64,000 bases of DNA from NCBI RefSeq assembly GCF_014641615.1, contig NZ_BMIB01000004.1, positions 558,001 to 622,000 on the forward strand, written 5' to 3'. The notes beneath the pieces were generated by a model. It was not told the DNA's origin. It worked only from the letters and a program-made list of their open reading frames with translations, and did no database searches. Source of the DNA: Filimonas zeae (GTDB taxonomy: Bacteria > Bacteroidota > Bacteroidia > Chitinophagales > Chitinophagaceae). This document shows positions 9,646 to 17,158 of this stretch, piece after piece (within the stretch, counting starts at the first letter, position 1; each line of letters opens with the position of its first letter). Position numbers and translations under genes: made by a program.

Positions 9646-10032
9646 TTATTCATTTGACTGAATAATAATGCTGGCTATGATATTGCTCAGTTCATCTGCT
9701 TCAGTAATCAATTCGCTTATTGCCGGCTTAGGCACATCCATAGTATCACGAATGAGACATAACCAGTATTTCGTTTCATTAGCCGACTTCAATGCTATGG
9801 TATAGAAGTTCTTCCAGTCTTTTTTAGAACTACCAGACCTACCTTCTACTACATTAGCACCTATAGAAGTACCACTTCTGATTAACTGATCAAACAAAGA
9901 ACTATAAACCTTTTCATACGTACACCCCTTCACAAAAAGCACCACTTTCTTCGCAAAATAAAAGCACCGGTGCCTGATATTATAAGGCTTACTCCCCTCT
10001 TCCACTACAAAATTCAAAACATCATCCTCCAT
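9646..10032 (-). CDS. S23 / four-helix-bundle protein inserted between nuoF and nuoG
   Basis: This 128-residue protein belongs to the four-helix-bundle family first seen in 23S rRNA intervening sequences (S23 family). The hallmark stretch is at residues 48-90: FDQLIRSGTSIGANVVEG, then the Lys-Asp-Trp and ALKSANETKYWL segments. Members form homo-oligomeric helical bundles; relatives (Avd) serve as accessory proteins of diversity-generating retroelements, but no reverse transcriptase is present here. It has no known link to complex I. It runs in the same direction as nuo, 38 bases after nuoF and 60 bases before nuoG, and is flanked by inverted AT-rich repeats, so it looks like an insertion. Its function is unknown; a role in RNA binding or as a selfish passenger is inference. 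The family call is strong. Confidence 0.9.
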   Translation of the reverse strand: MEDDVLNFVVEEGSKPYNIRHRCFYFAKKVVLFVKGCTYEKVYSSLFDQLIRSGTSIGANVVEGRSGSSKKDWKNFYTIALKSANETKYWLCLIRDTMDVPKPAISELITEADELSNIIASIIIQSNE

Positions 10033-10062
10033 CTTTTTTGAATTTTGACTTTTGAATTTTAA
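10033..10062 (-). repeat. left arm of inverted repeat upstream of the S23 gene
   Basis: Read on the minus strand this is AAAATTCAAAAGTCAAAA followed by TTCAAAAAAG, ending directly at the S23 ATG. It pairs with 9596-9632, so a transcript could fold with the S23 reading frame in the loop. The same words recur in the nuoE/F, nuoD/E and nuoB/C gaps. Confidence 0.75.
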
Positions 10063-10070
10063 GTTTAACC

Positions 10071-11423
10071 TTACGCCACCACCTCGCGTGGGTCTGCATA
10101 ATGCGCCAGTCCGTAGTTACGACGCTGGCTTTCTTCCGGGTTGGTTACATACCATTCAAATTCATCCCGGAAATGGCGGATAGCGGCAGCAATCGGCCAC
10201 GCAGCGGCATCGCCGAGCGGGCAAATGGTATTGCCTTCTATCTTACGTTGTATATCCCACAAAAGATCAATATCAGTTATTTTGCCCTTGCCTTCCAGCA
10301 AACGTTTCAGCAGCTTCTCCATCCAGCCGGTGCCTTCGCGGCAGGGGCTGCACTGTCCGCAGCTTTCGTGGCGGTAAAAGCGCGCCAGGGTATAGGTATT
10401 ACGTACCACACTCTGGTCTTCGTCCAGCACAATAAAACCACCCGATCCCATCATACTACCCGTAGCAAAACCACCATCGCTTAAGCTTTCGTAGTTCATG
10501 TAACGGGTTTCGCCCTTCGCTGTTTTCAGCAGCAGGTTAGCAGGCAATATAGGTACAGAAGAGCCACCCGGAATACACGCTTTCAGGCGCTTGCCATTGG
10601 CAATACCACCGCAGTATTCATCGGAATAAATAAATTCTTCTACCGAAATGGTCATATCAATTTCATACACACCCGGCTTGTTAATATTACCGCAGGCACT
10701 GATCAGCTTGGTACCGGTAGATTTACCTACGCCTATTTTAGCGTACTCATCTCCACCCATGTTAATAATAGGTACTACTGCCGCCAGCGTTTCTACGTTG
10801 TTAACCACCGTAGGGCGTTCCCATACACCTTTAATAGCCGGGAAAGGAGGCTTGATACGTGGATTACCACGCTTGCCCTCCAGACTTTCAATCAGTGCCG
10901 TTTCTTCACCACAGATATAAGCACCAGCACCACGCTGTACATAAATCTCCAGATCAAAACCGGTTCCTAAAATGTTTTTACCCAGCCAGCCGTTGGCTTT
11001 CGCTTCCGCAATGGCCTGTTCCAGTATATCGGGTATCCAGGCATATTCGCCACGGATATAAATGTAAGTAGCGTTGCTGCCCAGGGCAAAGGAGCTGACA
11101 ATAAGCCCTTCAATAAGCAGGTGCGGCAAAAACTCCATCAGGTAACGGTCTTTAAACGTACCCGGCTCACTCTCATCCGCATTACACACCAGGTGGCGCG
11201 GAACACCTTCCGGCTTGGCAATAAAGCTCCATTTCATACCAGCAGGGAAACCGGCGCCGCCACGGCCACGTAAGCCGCTTTTCTTCACCTCTTCCACCAC
11301 AGCATCCGGACCCATGGTTTTTAAAGCCTTCTCCACAGCACGGTAACCACCTTCCCGGCGATACACTTCGTACGTGCGGATGCCTTCAACATGTGCTTTT
11401 TCGAGTAATAGTTTTACGCCCAT
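10071..11423 (-). CDS. nuoF: NADH-quinone oxidoreductase subunit F (NADH-binding)
   Basis: NuoF binds NADH and FMN and carries 4Fe-4S cluster N3, so it is the electron entry point of complex I. The 450-residue protein shows the NADH/FMN glycine-rich motif GRGGAGFPAGMKW at residues 53-65 and the region YICGEETALIESLEGKRGNP near residue 170. The N3 ligands are SCGQCSPCREGTGW (about residue 355) and the later cysteine in GNTICPLGDAAAWP. All key residues are present. Upstream lies the repeat-filled nuoE/F gap; downstream, unusually, lies the S23 gene instead of nuoG. Confidence 0.97.
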   Translation of the reverse strand: MGVKLLLEKAHVEGIRTYEVYRREGGYRAVEKALKTMGPDAVVEEVKKSGLRGRGGAGFPAGMKWSFIAKPEGVPRHLVCNADESEPGTFKDRYLMEFLPHLLIEGLIVSSFALGSNATYIYIRGEYAWIPDILEQAIAEAKANGWLGKNILGTGFDLEIYVQRGAGAYICGEETALIESLEGKRGNPRIKPPFPAIKGVWERPTVVNNVETLAAVVPIINMGGDEYAKIGVGKSTGTKLISACGNINKPGVYEIDMTISVEEFIYSDEYCGGIANGKRLKACIPGGSSVPILPANLLLKTAKGETRYMNYESLSDGGFATGSMMGSGGFIVLDEDQSVVRNTYTLARFYRHESCGQCSPCREGTGWMEKLLKRLLEGKGKITDIDLLWDIQRKIEGNTICPLGDAAAWPIAAAIRHFRDEFEWYVTNPEESQRRNYGLAHYADPREVVA

Positions 11424-11578
11424 ATAATCAAAGTCAAAAGTCTGAATTCAAAAATCAAAAGTCCGAAGTCAAAAATCAAAATGCAAAAGTCTAAATTCAA
11501 AAATGATCGTAGCGGTTACCAGAACTATTCAAAAGTATCAGGCTCGCTTTTTACTATTTACTTTTGAATTTTTACGCT
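11424..11578 (-). repeat. AT-rich inverted-repeat element in the nuoE/nuoF gap
   Basis: This 155-base gap is built from repeated words such as AAAGTCAAAAGTC, TGAATTCAAAAATC and TAAATTCAAAAATG on the plus strand at the left, and TTTACTTTTGAATTTTTAC at the right. The right end is the imperfect reverse complement of the left. The stretch 11485-11574 aligns with 12093-12184 in the next gap: 18 identical bases AAAAGTCTAAATTCAAAA, then TGATCG, AGCGG, CCAG and TTCAAAAG in the same order. It holds no convincing gene. It looks like a small non-coding relative of the S23-bearing insertion. Confidence 0.75.
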
Positions 11579-12079
11579 CTAATTATTCGCCGCTGCATTT
11601 CTCCTGCACTCATCTATAATAGCATCCACCTTTTCTTTCGTCAGGTGCTCGCGGTAATGTTTGCCCAGCTGCATCATAGGTGCATAACCGCAGGCGCCCA
11701 GGCACTCCGCAGTTTTCAGGGTAAACAAACCATCTGCCGTGGTTTCACCAGGCTTAATACCCAGCTTCTCGGTAATGTAGGCAACAATATTGTCGGCACC
11801 ACTTATCATACACGGACCGGTATGGCATACCTCAAACATATACTTACCAACAGGCTTCAGGTTGTACATGCTGTAGAACGTAGCTACTTCATACACCTCA
11901 ATAGGATCAATTTGCAGCAACTCTGCTACGTAATCCATCACAGGCACATCCAGCCAGCCGCCAAAAGTTTCCTGTGCCAGGTGCAGCAAAGGCAACAACG
12001 CACTCTTCTGCTTTCCTTCCGGATAACGTGCAATAATCTCCTGCACTTTAGCCATCTTATCGTCTGAAAACCTTATCAT
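11579..12079 (-). CDS. nuoE: NADH-quinone oxidoreductase subunit E (2Fe-2S)
   Basis: NuoE carries the off-path 2Fe-2S cluster N1a next to NuoF. The four ligands are visible as CHTGPC (with MISGADN following) and CLGAC (in ECLGACGYAPMMQ). I place the start at the ATG at 12079 (MIRFSDDKMAKV), giving 166 residues. A longer frame begins with a TTG inside the AT-rich repeat and would add only repeat-encoded residues (NFEF). Length and motifs are normal for the family. It is separated from nuoD and nuoF by related repeat elements. Confidence 0.95.
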   Translation of the reverse strand: MIRFSDDKMAKVQEIIARYPEGKQKSALLPLLHLAQETFGGWLDVPVMDYVAELLQIDPIEVYEVATFYSMYNLKPVGKYMFEVCHTGPCMISGADNIVAYITEKLGIKPGETTADGLFTLKTAECLGACGYAPMMQLGKHYREHLTKEKVDAIIDECRRNAAANN

Positions 12080-12187
12080 AAATTCAAAATTCAAAAGTCT
12101 AAATTCAAAATGATCGAAGCGGATGTCCAGTGCTGTTCAAAAGCGCAAGGTTTTATTTTTGCCTTTTTACTTTTTAATTTTCACTTT
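12080..12187 (-). repeat. AT-rich inverted-repeat element in the nuoD/nuoE gap
   Basis: This 108-base gap has the left words AAATTCAAAATTCAAAAGTC on the plus strand and a right end TTTTTACTTTTTAATTTTCAC of opposite sense. The interior at 12093-12184 is homologous to 11485-11574 over about 90 bases, with substitutions and small indels between conserved blocks. A plus-strand frame starting at 12110 crosses it but then runs antisense into nuoD, so it is not called as a gene. Confidence 0.75.
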
Positions 12188-13417
12188 CTAAGCATCCATT
12201 TCACCTGCAATCAGGTTAAGGCTACTCATTACAGCTACCGCATCGGCAAGCATAGCGCCCTTCACCAGTTCAGCATATGCCTGATAATAAATAAAGCACG
12301 GTCTTCTGAAGTGTAAACGGTAAGGCGAGCGGCCACCATCGCTGATCATATAAAAACCTAACTCACCATTACCACCTTCTACAGAATGATATACCTCACC
12401 GGCAGGAATAGCCGTTTCACCCATAATGATTTTGAAGTGCCATATCAGCGCTTCCATTTTGGTATATACATCTTCCTTCTTAGGCAGATAGTATTCGGGC
12501 ACATTGGCATGGTATACCTCTGCCTCTTCACCCTTAAACTCCTGTATTTTCTGGTAAGCCTGTTTAATAATCTCCAGCGATTCCCACATTTCCTGGTTAC
12601 GCACCAGCCAGCGGTCATACACATCACCGGTAGTACCTACAGGAATATTGAAATTGAAATCCTGATAGCTGCTGTAAGGTGTATGTATACGTACATCGTA
12701 GTCAACACCCGAAGCACGCAGGTTAGGACCGGTAAAGCCATAATTTAACGCACGCTCAGCACTGATAGGGCCGGCGCCGATAGTACGGTCCATAAAAATC
12801 CGGTTACGCATCAGCAGGTTCTCAAACTCTTTCAGCGCCTTCGGAAATTCTTTTAAGAAACGCTCCAGCTTTTCCCAGGTAGTGGCGTTGAAATTTCTTT
12901 CAAAACCACCTATACGGCCAATATTGGTAGTAAGGCGCGATCCGCAGATCTCCTCATAAATTTCGTAAATCAATTCGCGGTACTGCATCACGTACAGGAA
13001 CACAGACAGTGCACCCGTATCCACACCTATTACCGAGTTACAGATAACGTGGTCTGCTACCCGCGCCAGCTCCATAATAATTACCCGCAGGTAATCTACC
13101 CGCTTGGGCGTTTGCACACCCAGTAACTTTTCGCAGGTCATATGCCAGCCCATATTGTTAATAGGGCTTGAGCAATAGTTTAACCGGTCTGTTAAAGGAG
13201 TAATCTGGTATAAAGGTCTTCTTTCCGCCAGCTTCTCAAAAGCACGGTGAATGTAACCTACGGTTGATTCCGCAGATACTATTCTTTCACCATCCATTTC
13301 AAGTATGTTCTGAAACACCCCGTGCGTAGCCGGGTGCGTAGGTCCCAGGTTTAAGGTAGTCGTCTGCCTTTCAATAGAACCATCCGGAAGCTTGATATTA
13401 TGTTGATGCTCTTGCAT
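12188..13417 (-). CDS. nuoD: NADH-quinone oxidoreductase subunit D (49 kDa)
   Basis: NuoD forms much of the quinone-binding site together with NuoB and is related to the large subunit of NiFe hydrogenases. The 409-residue protein starts with the conserved TLNLGPTHPATHGVFQNILEMDGE near residue 23, which contains the quinone-site histidines (HPATHG). It later has the conserved GIDVRIH-like segment (GVDYDVRIHTPYSSY) and ends near MSSLNLIAGEMDA, a family-typical C-terminus. It is a stand-alone nuoD, not fused to nuoC, and lies 23 bases after nuoC with no repeat element between them. Confidence 0.97.
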   Translation of the reverse strand: MQEHQHNIKLPDGSIERQTTTLNLGPTHPATHGVFQNILEMDGERIVSAESTVGYIHRAFEKLAERRPLYQITPLTDRLNYCSSPINNMGWHMTCEKLLGVQTPKRVDYLRVIIMELARVADHVICNSVIGVDTGALSVFLYVMQYRELIYEIYEEICGSRLTTNIGRIGGFERNFNATTWEKLERFLKEFPKALKEFENLLMRNRIFMDRTIGAGPISAERALNYGFTGPNLRASGVDYDVRIHTPYSSYQDFNFNIPVGTTGDVYDRWLVRNQEMWESLEIIKQAYQKIQEFKGEEAEVYHANVPEYYLPKKEDVYTKMEALIWHFKIIMGETAIPAGEVYHSVEGGNGELGFYMISDGGRSPYRLHFRRPCFIYYQAYAELVKGAMLADAVAVMSSLNLIAGEMDA

Positions 13418-13440
13418 AATCTATCTATAACTAATCACCA

Positions 13441-13959
13441 TTAAAAAATATGGCCGCCACGTCCAAACATCTCATCGTCTTTGTCAATCCTGGTTTGATC
13501 TTCCAGCGGAAACTCCTTACGCATGGGGAAATAATCCATTTCATCCACGTTAAGAATACGTTTGAGGTTGGGATGCCCTACGAAGTTGACACCAAAGAAA
13601 TCGTAGGTTTCACGCTCCATCCAGTTAGCACTTGCATATAAACTGGTGGCCGTAAATACATCGGGCTGTTCTATAGCAGTAAATACTTTGAATCGGATAC
13701 GTACATTATCCACCAGATTGTGCAGGTGATACACCACCGCCAGTTCGCGGCCGGGTTGATCGGGATAATGCACCGCAGTTAAATCAGTCAGAAACTGAAA
13801 ACGCAGCTCAGCATCATCAAACAGAAACTGCATTACCTTCAGATTGTTCTCTTTAGGAGTTTCAAAAGTAAGCAGGCCGTAGGGTTGTTCAAAACCAGAT
13901 ACATCCACTCCGAATTTCTCTTCCAGCCTTTGCCTGATATAGTCGTTGGTTAATTCCAT
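13441..13959 (-). CDS. nuoC: NADH-quinone oxidoreductase subunit C (30 kDa)
   Basis: NuoC is a cofactor-free peripheral-arm subunit that contacts NuoD. The diagnostic signature ERETYDFFGVNFVGHPNLKRIL (residues about 123-144) is complete. I take the ATG at 13959 (MELTNDYIRQRL), giving 172 residues. A longer frame opens with a TTG inside the repeat element and would add eight repeat-derived residues, so it is rejected. The C-terminal region EFPLEDQTRIDKDDEMFGR matches the usual end of the family. Confidence 0.95.
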   Translation of the reverse strand: MELTNDYIRQRLEEKFGVDVSGFEQPYGLLTFETPKENNLKVMQFLFDDAELRFQFLTDLTAVHYPDQPGRELAVVYHLHNLVDNVRIRFKVFTAIEQPDVFTATSLYASANWMERETYDFFGVNFVGHPNLKRILNVDEMDYFPMRKEFPLEDQTRIDKDDEMFGRGGHIF

Positions 13960-14042
13960 ATACAAGTTGAATTCAAAAGTCAAAATTCAAAACCCAAAAT
14001 ACCGTGACTCTGTTTTTGACTTCTAACTTTATAATTTTGACT
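13960..14042 (-). repeat. AT-rich inverted-repeat element in the nuoB/nuoC gap
   Basis: The plus-strand left half contains TTGAATTCAAAAGTCAAAA and TTCAAAACCCAAAATACC. The right half reads TTTTTGACTTCTAACTTTATAATTTTGAC in the opposite sense. Its centre (CCGTGACTCTG) differs from the cores in the D/E and E/F gaps. It is shorter than those copies and may be a decayed or separate member of the same family. Confidence 0.6.
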
Positions 14043-14633
14043 TTATTCTATTCCGTAGCTGTTCAGCAAAGCTTTATAATGCTCGCTATGCCGGCGGCGT
14101 AAACTCTCATTATGCACCAGTTCCTGTATACGCAGTACACCATCTAAAATAGCTTCCGGGCGTGGAGGACAACCAGGCACATACACATCAACCGGTATTA
14201 CCTGGTCAATGCCCTGTAAAACAGAATAAGTATCGAATATACCGCCTGAAGAAGCACACGCGCCAACAGCCAGCACCCAACGGGGCTCGGCCATCTGCAG
14301 GTATACCTGCCTCAGAATAGGAGCCATTTTCTTGGCTATGGTACCCATCACCATTATCAGATCACACTGACGGGGCGTAAAGCCCATTCTCTCAGAACCA
14401 AAGCGGGATAAATCGTAATGTGAACCCATGGTAGCCATGAATTCGATACCACAACAGGAGGTGGCAAAAGGAAGAGGCCAGATAGAATTCTTTCTTGCTA
14501 AGCCAACCACGCGCTCAAGGCTGGTGGCAAAATAACCCTCACCCTGCAGGCCGGCCGGCATTTCGGCAATAGCGATATTGTTGTGAATATCAGCTTCCCT
14601 GGGGTGAACATTGAAACGTACCGGACGGGGCAT
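14043..14633 (-). CDS. nuoB: NADH-quinone oxidoreductase subunit B (cluster N2)
   Basis: NuoB holds the terminal 4Fe-4S cluster N2 that reduces quinone. The expected ligands are Cys60-Cys61 (ATSCCGIEFMATMG), Cys126 (VGACASSGG) and Cys155 (YVPGCPPRPEAIL), and all are present. At 196 residues it is within the family range. It has its own promoter-like box upstream, and an intrinsic terminator separates it from nuoA. The nuoB-N genes may therefore form a transcription unit distinct from nuoA. Confidence 0.97.
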   Translation of the reverse strand: MPRPVRFNVHPREADIHNNIAIAEMPAGLQGEGYFATSLERVVGLARKNSIWPLPFATSCCGIEFMATMGSHYDLSRFGSERMGFTPRQCDLIMVMGTIAKKMAPILRQVYLQMAEPRWVLAVGACASSGGIFDTYSVLQGIDQVIPVDVYVPGCPPRPEAILDGVLRIQELVHNESLRRRHSEHYKALLNSYGIE

Positions 14634-14695
14634 AATCTATCATTTATCACTTAACAATCACCAAGTTTGCAATCATCATCATCACAAAAGGCAAG

Positions 14696-14703
14696 CAAAT
14701 TTA
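14696..14703 (-). promoter_or_regulatory. promoter -7 box upstream of nuoB
   Basis: TAAATTTG on the minus strand matches the Bacteroidota sigma-factor box TAnnTTTG. A TTG lies about 22 bases upstream of it, near the expected -33 position. The inferred transcript start is about 55 bases before the nuoB ATG. Confidence 0.5.
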
Positions 14704-14741
14704 ACTATCGTGCGGCAAATTAAGCCAAAACGTTAAACAAC

Positions 14742-14759
14742 TTTCAAAACATTTTGAAA
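14742..14759. promoter_or_regulatory. 18-bp palindrome upstream of the nuoB promoter box
   Basis: TTTCAAAA-CA-TTTTGAAA is a perfect 8-bp inverted repeat with a 2-base centre. It lies about 40 bases upstream of the TAAATTTG box, a position suited to an activator. No known regulator is assigned. An AT-rich chance palindrome is possible. Confidence 0.35.
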
Positions 14760-14784
14760 AAAATGTAACAAGCCCTTACCCGCA

Positions 14785-14810
14785 TAAAAAAAGCAGGATT
14801 TCCCCTGCTC
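14785..14810 (-). terminator. intrinsic terminator between nuoA and nuoB
   Basis: On the minus strand AGCAGG, a 6-nt loop and CCTGCT are followed by seven T. It starts 37 bases after the nuoA stop. It may end a nuoA-only transcript or act as partial attenuation. Confidence 0.65.
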
Positions 14811-14846
14811 TTTTCAGTATTGTCAATATTACATCTATTGTAAATG

Positions 14847-15254
14847 TTAATCTTCCCACTGCAGGGCGCCCTTCTTAATAATGTAAAAGAAGCCCACTGC
14901 AAAAAAGCCTACAAACATCAGCACCGACCAGAAACCGCTCCAGCCAAGCCCTCTGAAATTAACAGCATAAGGGTAGAAGAATATTACTTCCACATCAAAC
15001 AACACAAACAGAATGGCTACCAGAAAGTATTTGATGGCCATAGGCTGGCGGGCATCGCCATGGCTTTCAATACCGCTGGCAAAGTTTTCCAGCTTATCAC
15101 CCGTTCTGCGCTTGGGGCCCAGCAAATGCGTACCCACCATCATTGTGGCCACAAAGCCTATGGCAAACAGCAACTGTAAACCAATAGGAAAATAATTAGA
15201 AGCAGAACTGGCCGCTGCGGGTGCCGCAGTAAGTAACACATTCAGTAATGGCAT
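14847..15254 (-). CDS. nuoA: NADH-quinone oxidoreductase subunit A
   Basis: NuoA is a three-helix membrane subunit near the quinone site. The 135-residue protein has three hydrophobic segments. It keeps the conserved loop ending in ENFASGIESHGDARQPMAIKYFLVAILFVLFDVEVIF, shown here only as a position (about residues 66-103), with the acidic residues of the last helix. I choose the ATG at 15254. A longer frame starts with TTG at 15278, but that codon overlaps the promoter-like box. It is the first gene of the locus, 208 bases from nuoB, the widest gap in the cluster. Confidence 0.93.
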   Translation of the reverse strand: MPLLNVLLTAAPAAASSASNYFPIGLQLLFAIGFVATMMVGTHLLGPKRRTGDKLENFASGIESHGDARQPMAIKYFLVAILFVLFDVEVIFFYPYAVNFRGLGWSGFWSVLMFVGFFAVGFFYIIKKGALQWED

Positions 15255-15275
15255 GGCGAATAATTTCTTGTGTAA

Positions 15276-15283
15276 CAAAAATA
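15276..15283 (-). promoter_or_regulatory. promoter -7 box upstream of nuoA
   Basis: TATTTTTG on the minus strand matches TAnnTTTG. It directly abuts the T-run of the preceding terminator and sits about 22 bases before the nuoA ATG, so the leader would be short. Confidence 0.5.
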
Positions 15284-15316
15284 AAAAACTCCGTCTGATA
15301 TCAGGCGGAGTTTTTT
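15283..15316. terminator. bidirectional terminator between the TPR gene and nuoA
   Basis: AAAAAACTCCGTCTGA pairs with TCAGGCGGAGTTTTTT, with one G-T pair and a tight ATAT-type turn, and is flanked by A- and T-runs on both sides. It lies 24 bases past the stop of the TPR gene on the minus strand and separates that gene from nuoA. Confidence 0.85.
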
Positions 15317-15340
15317 ATTTATTTCAACAGAACTGTTGTA

Positions 15341-17101
15341 TTATTTGCTGCTGGCACCGTTGGCTTTACCACCAGCGCTGGCTTTTTCAAATTTATCCAA
15401 AGCACCTTGTAATTGCTTTTTGGTACCGTTTGCAAAGATATATTCTTCAGAAGCGGTATCAGGGAACATAGCAATCATATGATCTGCTATAGCAATAGCC
15501 TTCTTATAACCATCTGCCTTTGGAATATCCTTAGCATACTGTGCGTAGTATATCATCAGATAGTAATCGTTACTGAAGATAGACTTTTTATTAGCAGTTA
15601 CATCTTTGCTCAGGTAAGTGTTGTATTGCTCAAGAGGCGCAACAGCTAAACCTTTGGTAGAATCGTAATCTGCTTTTTTAGCAATCAGCGTACGGAAAGA
15701 GTAACCCTGTGGTTTGTCAGGATACGCTGTGATATAAGCATTGGTAATAGAATCAGCAGTAGGGAACAAAGAAGCCAGGGCTACAGTATCGGTAATAGCA
15801 GCAGCAATAGCGTTAGAAGCAGCCTGACTTAAACGGTAGTACTCACTTTCAGAAGGAGCTTCACCTTTTAAAGAAATAGCTTTAATGCTCCACTGCAGTT
15901 GCTTCTGATACTTTTTGGCACCTGCCAGTAAAGTAGCTGCTGTATTAGCATAAGTTACTTTGTTTGCTTTGTTGGTATCCAGTTCAATTGCTTTCTCTAT
16001 ATAAGTTACCGCCTGATCTTCGCTACCTGGGAATTTAGCGGCAATTTTACCAGCCAGCACATAATGCTCTGGTTCAGCCTGCGTACCGGTAGCCAGCGAC
16101 AGGAATTTCTCAATAGAAGCTTTTGCAGTTACTGAATCGCCCAGCCTGTCGTAGTTGTAAGCATACAGCGCGTACAGTAATGGGAAGTCTTTACACTCAC
16201 CAGCTTCCATAGCTTTACCTTTATCCAGAGACTCCTGATATTTACCGGCACGGAACAGGTAGTCAGCTACGAAGTAATCAGTTTTACAGTCTTTGTCAGC
16301 GTATTGTACATACTTATCCAAAAACTCTTTTGCTGCGTTTACATCCTTGTCTTTGTAATAGTTAAAGTAAGCAAAGTAAACAGGAGCGTAAGTGGCGTCA
16401 GCAGCAATAGCTTTACCAAACCACTCGTTCATAGCTTCAGTATTGTTCTGGCTCTGATAAATGTAGCCGATGCGGTAAAAACCAGCCGCATACTGAGGGT
16501 TGCGTACAGTAGCTTCTCTGAAAGCTTCTACTGCTTCACCACCTCTGTCGCCACCCAATTTCAGGTAACAGATACCCAGAGAAATATAAGGCTCTGTAGC
16601 GGTTTTATCCAGTTCAACAGCTTGCTTCAGCTTGTCAATACCATACTGGGGATCACCATGTTTGCTGCTTCCATCTGCACAGGCACGGCCAATAGCAGCC
16701 AGAATGTTCGGGTCAGGATTTCCCTTATTTTTACCCTTGGTAGCAGTAGTGGCAGTAATAGCCTGCTCAAACTTCTGCTTTACCGTGTTAATGTCAGCAC
16801 CTTCCAGTGTTTCCACGTGGGCCATGCCTACCCATATCCAGGGTTCATTAACACCATCAGTTAACGCTTTCTGATATACCGCTTTAGCAGCAGCTATCTC
16901 TTCATTTTCCAGCAATGCCTGTCCCAGCCAGTAAATAGCATAAGCATCTTTAGGCTTATCATTTACAATCTTTTGCAGAGCATCCTTTGCACTCTTTGTC
17001 TTCTGATAGTACAGGAACTTGATGCCGTCTTCAACCGACTGCGCCATGACCATAGCAGTGGTTAAAGAGATCGCCAGCAAGGTTAAAACTGTCTTCTTCA
17101 T
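15341..17101 (-). CDS. exported tetratricopeptide-repeat protein
   Basis: This 586-residue protein begins with a clear signal peptide (MKKTVLTLLAISLTTAMVMA, cut after AMA), so it is periplasmic or membrane associated. The body is made of degenerate TPR units (for example AYAIYWLGQALLENEEIAAAK and AAGFYRIGYIYQSQNNTEA), which are protein-interaction scaffolds. The C-terminus is a flexible tail rich in Gly, Ala, Ser and Lys. It is followed by a strong terminator. The PstS-like lipoprotein and a small membrane protein lie directly upstream in the same direction. From memory, this trio resembles loci next to ExbB/ExbD/TonB genes in other Bacteroidota; those partners are not in this window. The precise role is unknown. 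Confidence 0.85.
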   Translation of the reverse strand: MKKTVLTLLAISLTTAMVMAQSVEDGIKFLYYQKTKSAKDALQKIVNDKPKDAYAIYWLGQALLENEEIAAAKAVYQKALTDGVNEPWIWVGMAHVETLEGADINTVKQKFEQAITATTATKGKNKGNPDPNILAAIGRACADGSSKHGDPQYGIDKLKQAVELDKTATEPYISLGICYLKLGGDRGGEAVEAFREATVRNPQYAAGFYRIGYIYQSQNNTEAMNEWFGKAIAADATYAPVYFAYFNYYKDKDVNAAKEFLDKYVQYADKDCKTDYFVADYLFRAGKYQESLDKGKAMEAGECKDFPLLYALYAYNYDRLGDSVTAKASIEKFLSLATGTQAEPEHYVLAGKIAAKFPGSEDQAVTYIEKAIELDTNKANKVTYANTAATLLAGAKKYQKQLQWSIKAISLKGEAPSESEYYRLSQAASNAIAAAITDTVALASLFPTADSITNAYITAYPDKPQGYSFRTLIAKKADYDSTKGLAVAPLEQYNTYLSKDVTANKKSIFSNDYYLMIYYAQYAKDIPKADGYKKAIAIADHMIAMFPDTASEEYIFANGTKKQLQGALDKFEKASAGGKANGASSK

Positions 17102-17158
17102 GATCTTCGGTTTATACAGTTGTTTAAATCGGTAAAATTGCGCTCTTTATGTTTTGAT

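Noticed and set aside
9646-10032. S23 protein as the accessory protein of a diversity-generating retroelement
   Set aside because: No reverse transcriptase, template repeat or variable repeat is visible nearby.
9596-10062. S23 gene as a true 23S rRNA intervening sequence
   Set aside because: There is no rRNA gene in the window; the gene lies between two protein genes.
12110-12316. 68-codon plus-strand frame
   Set aside because: It starts in the repeat element and runs antisense through the end of nuoD, with no independent support.
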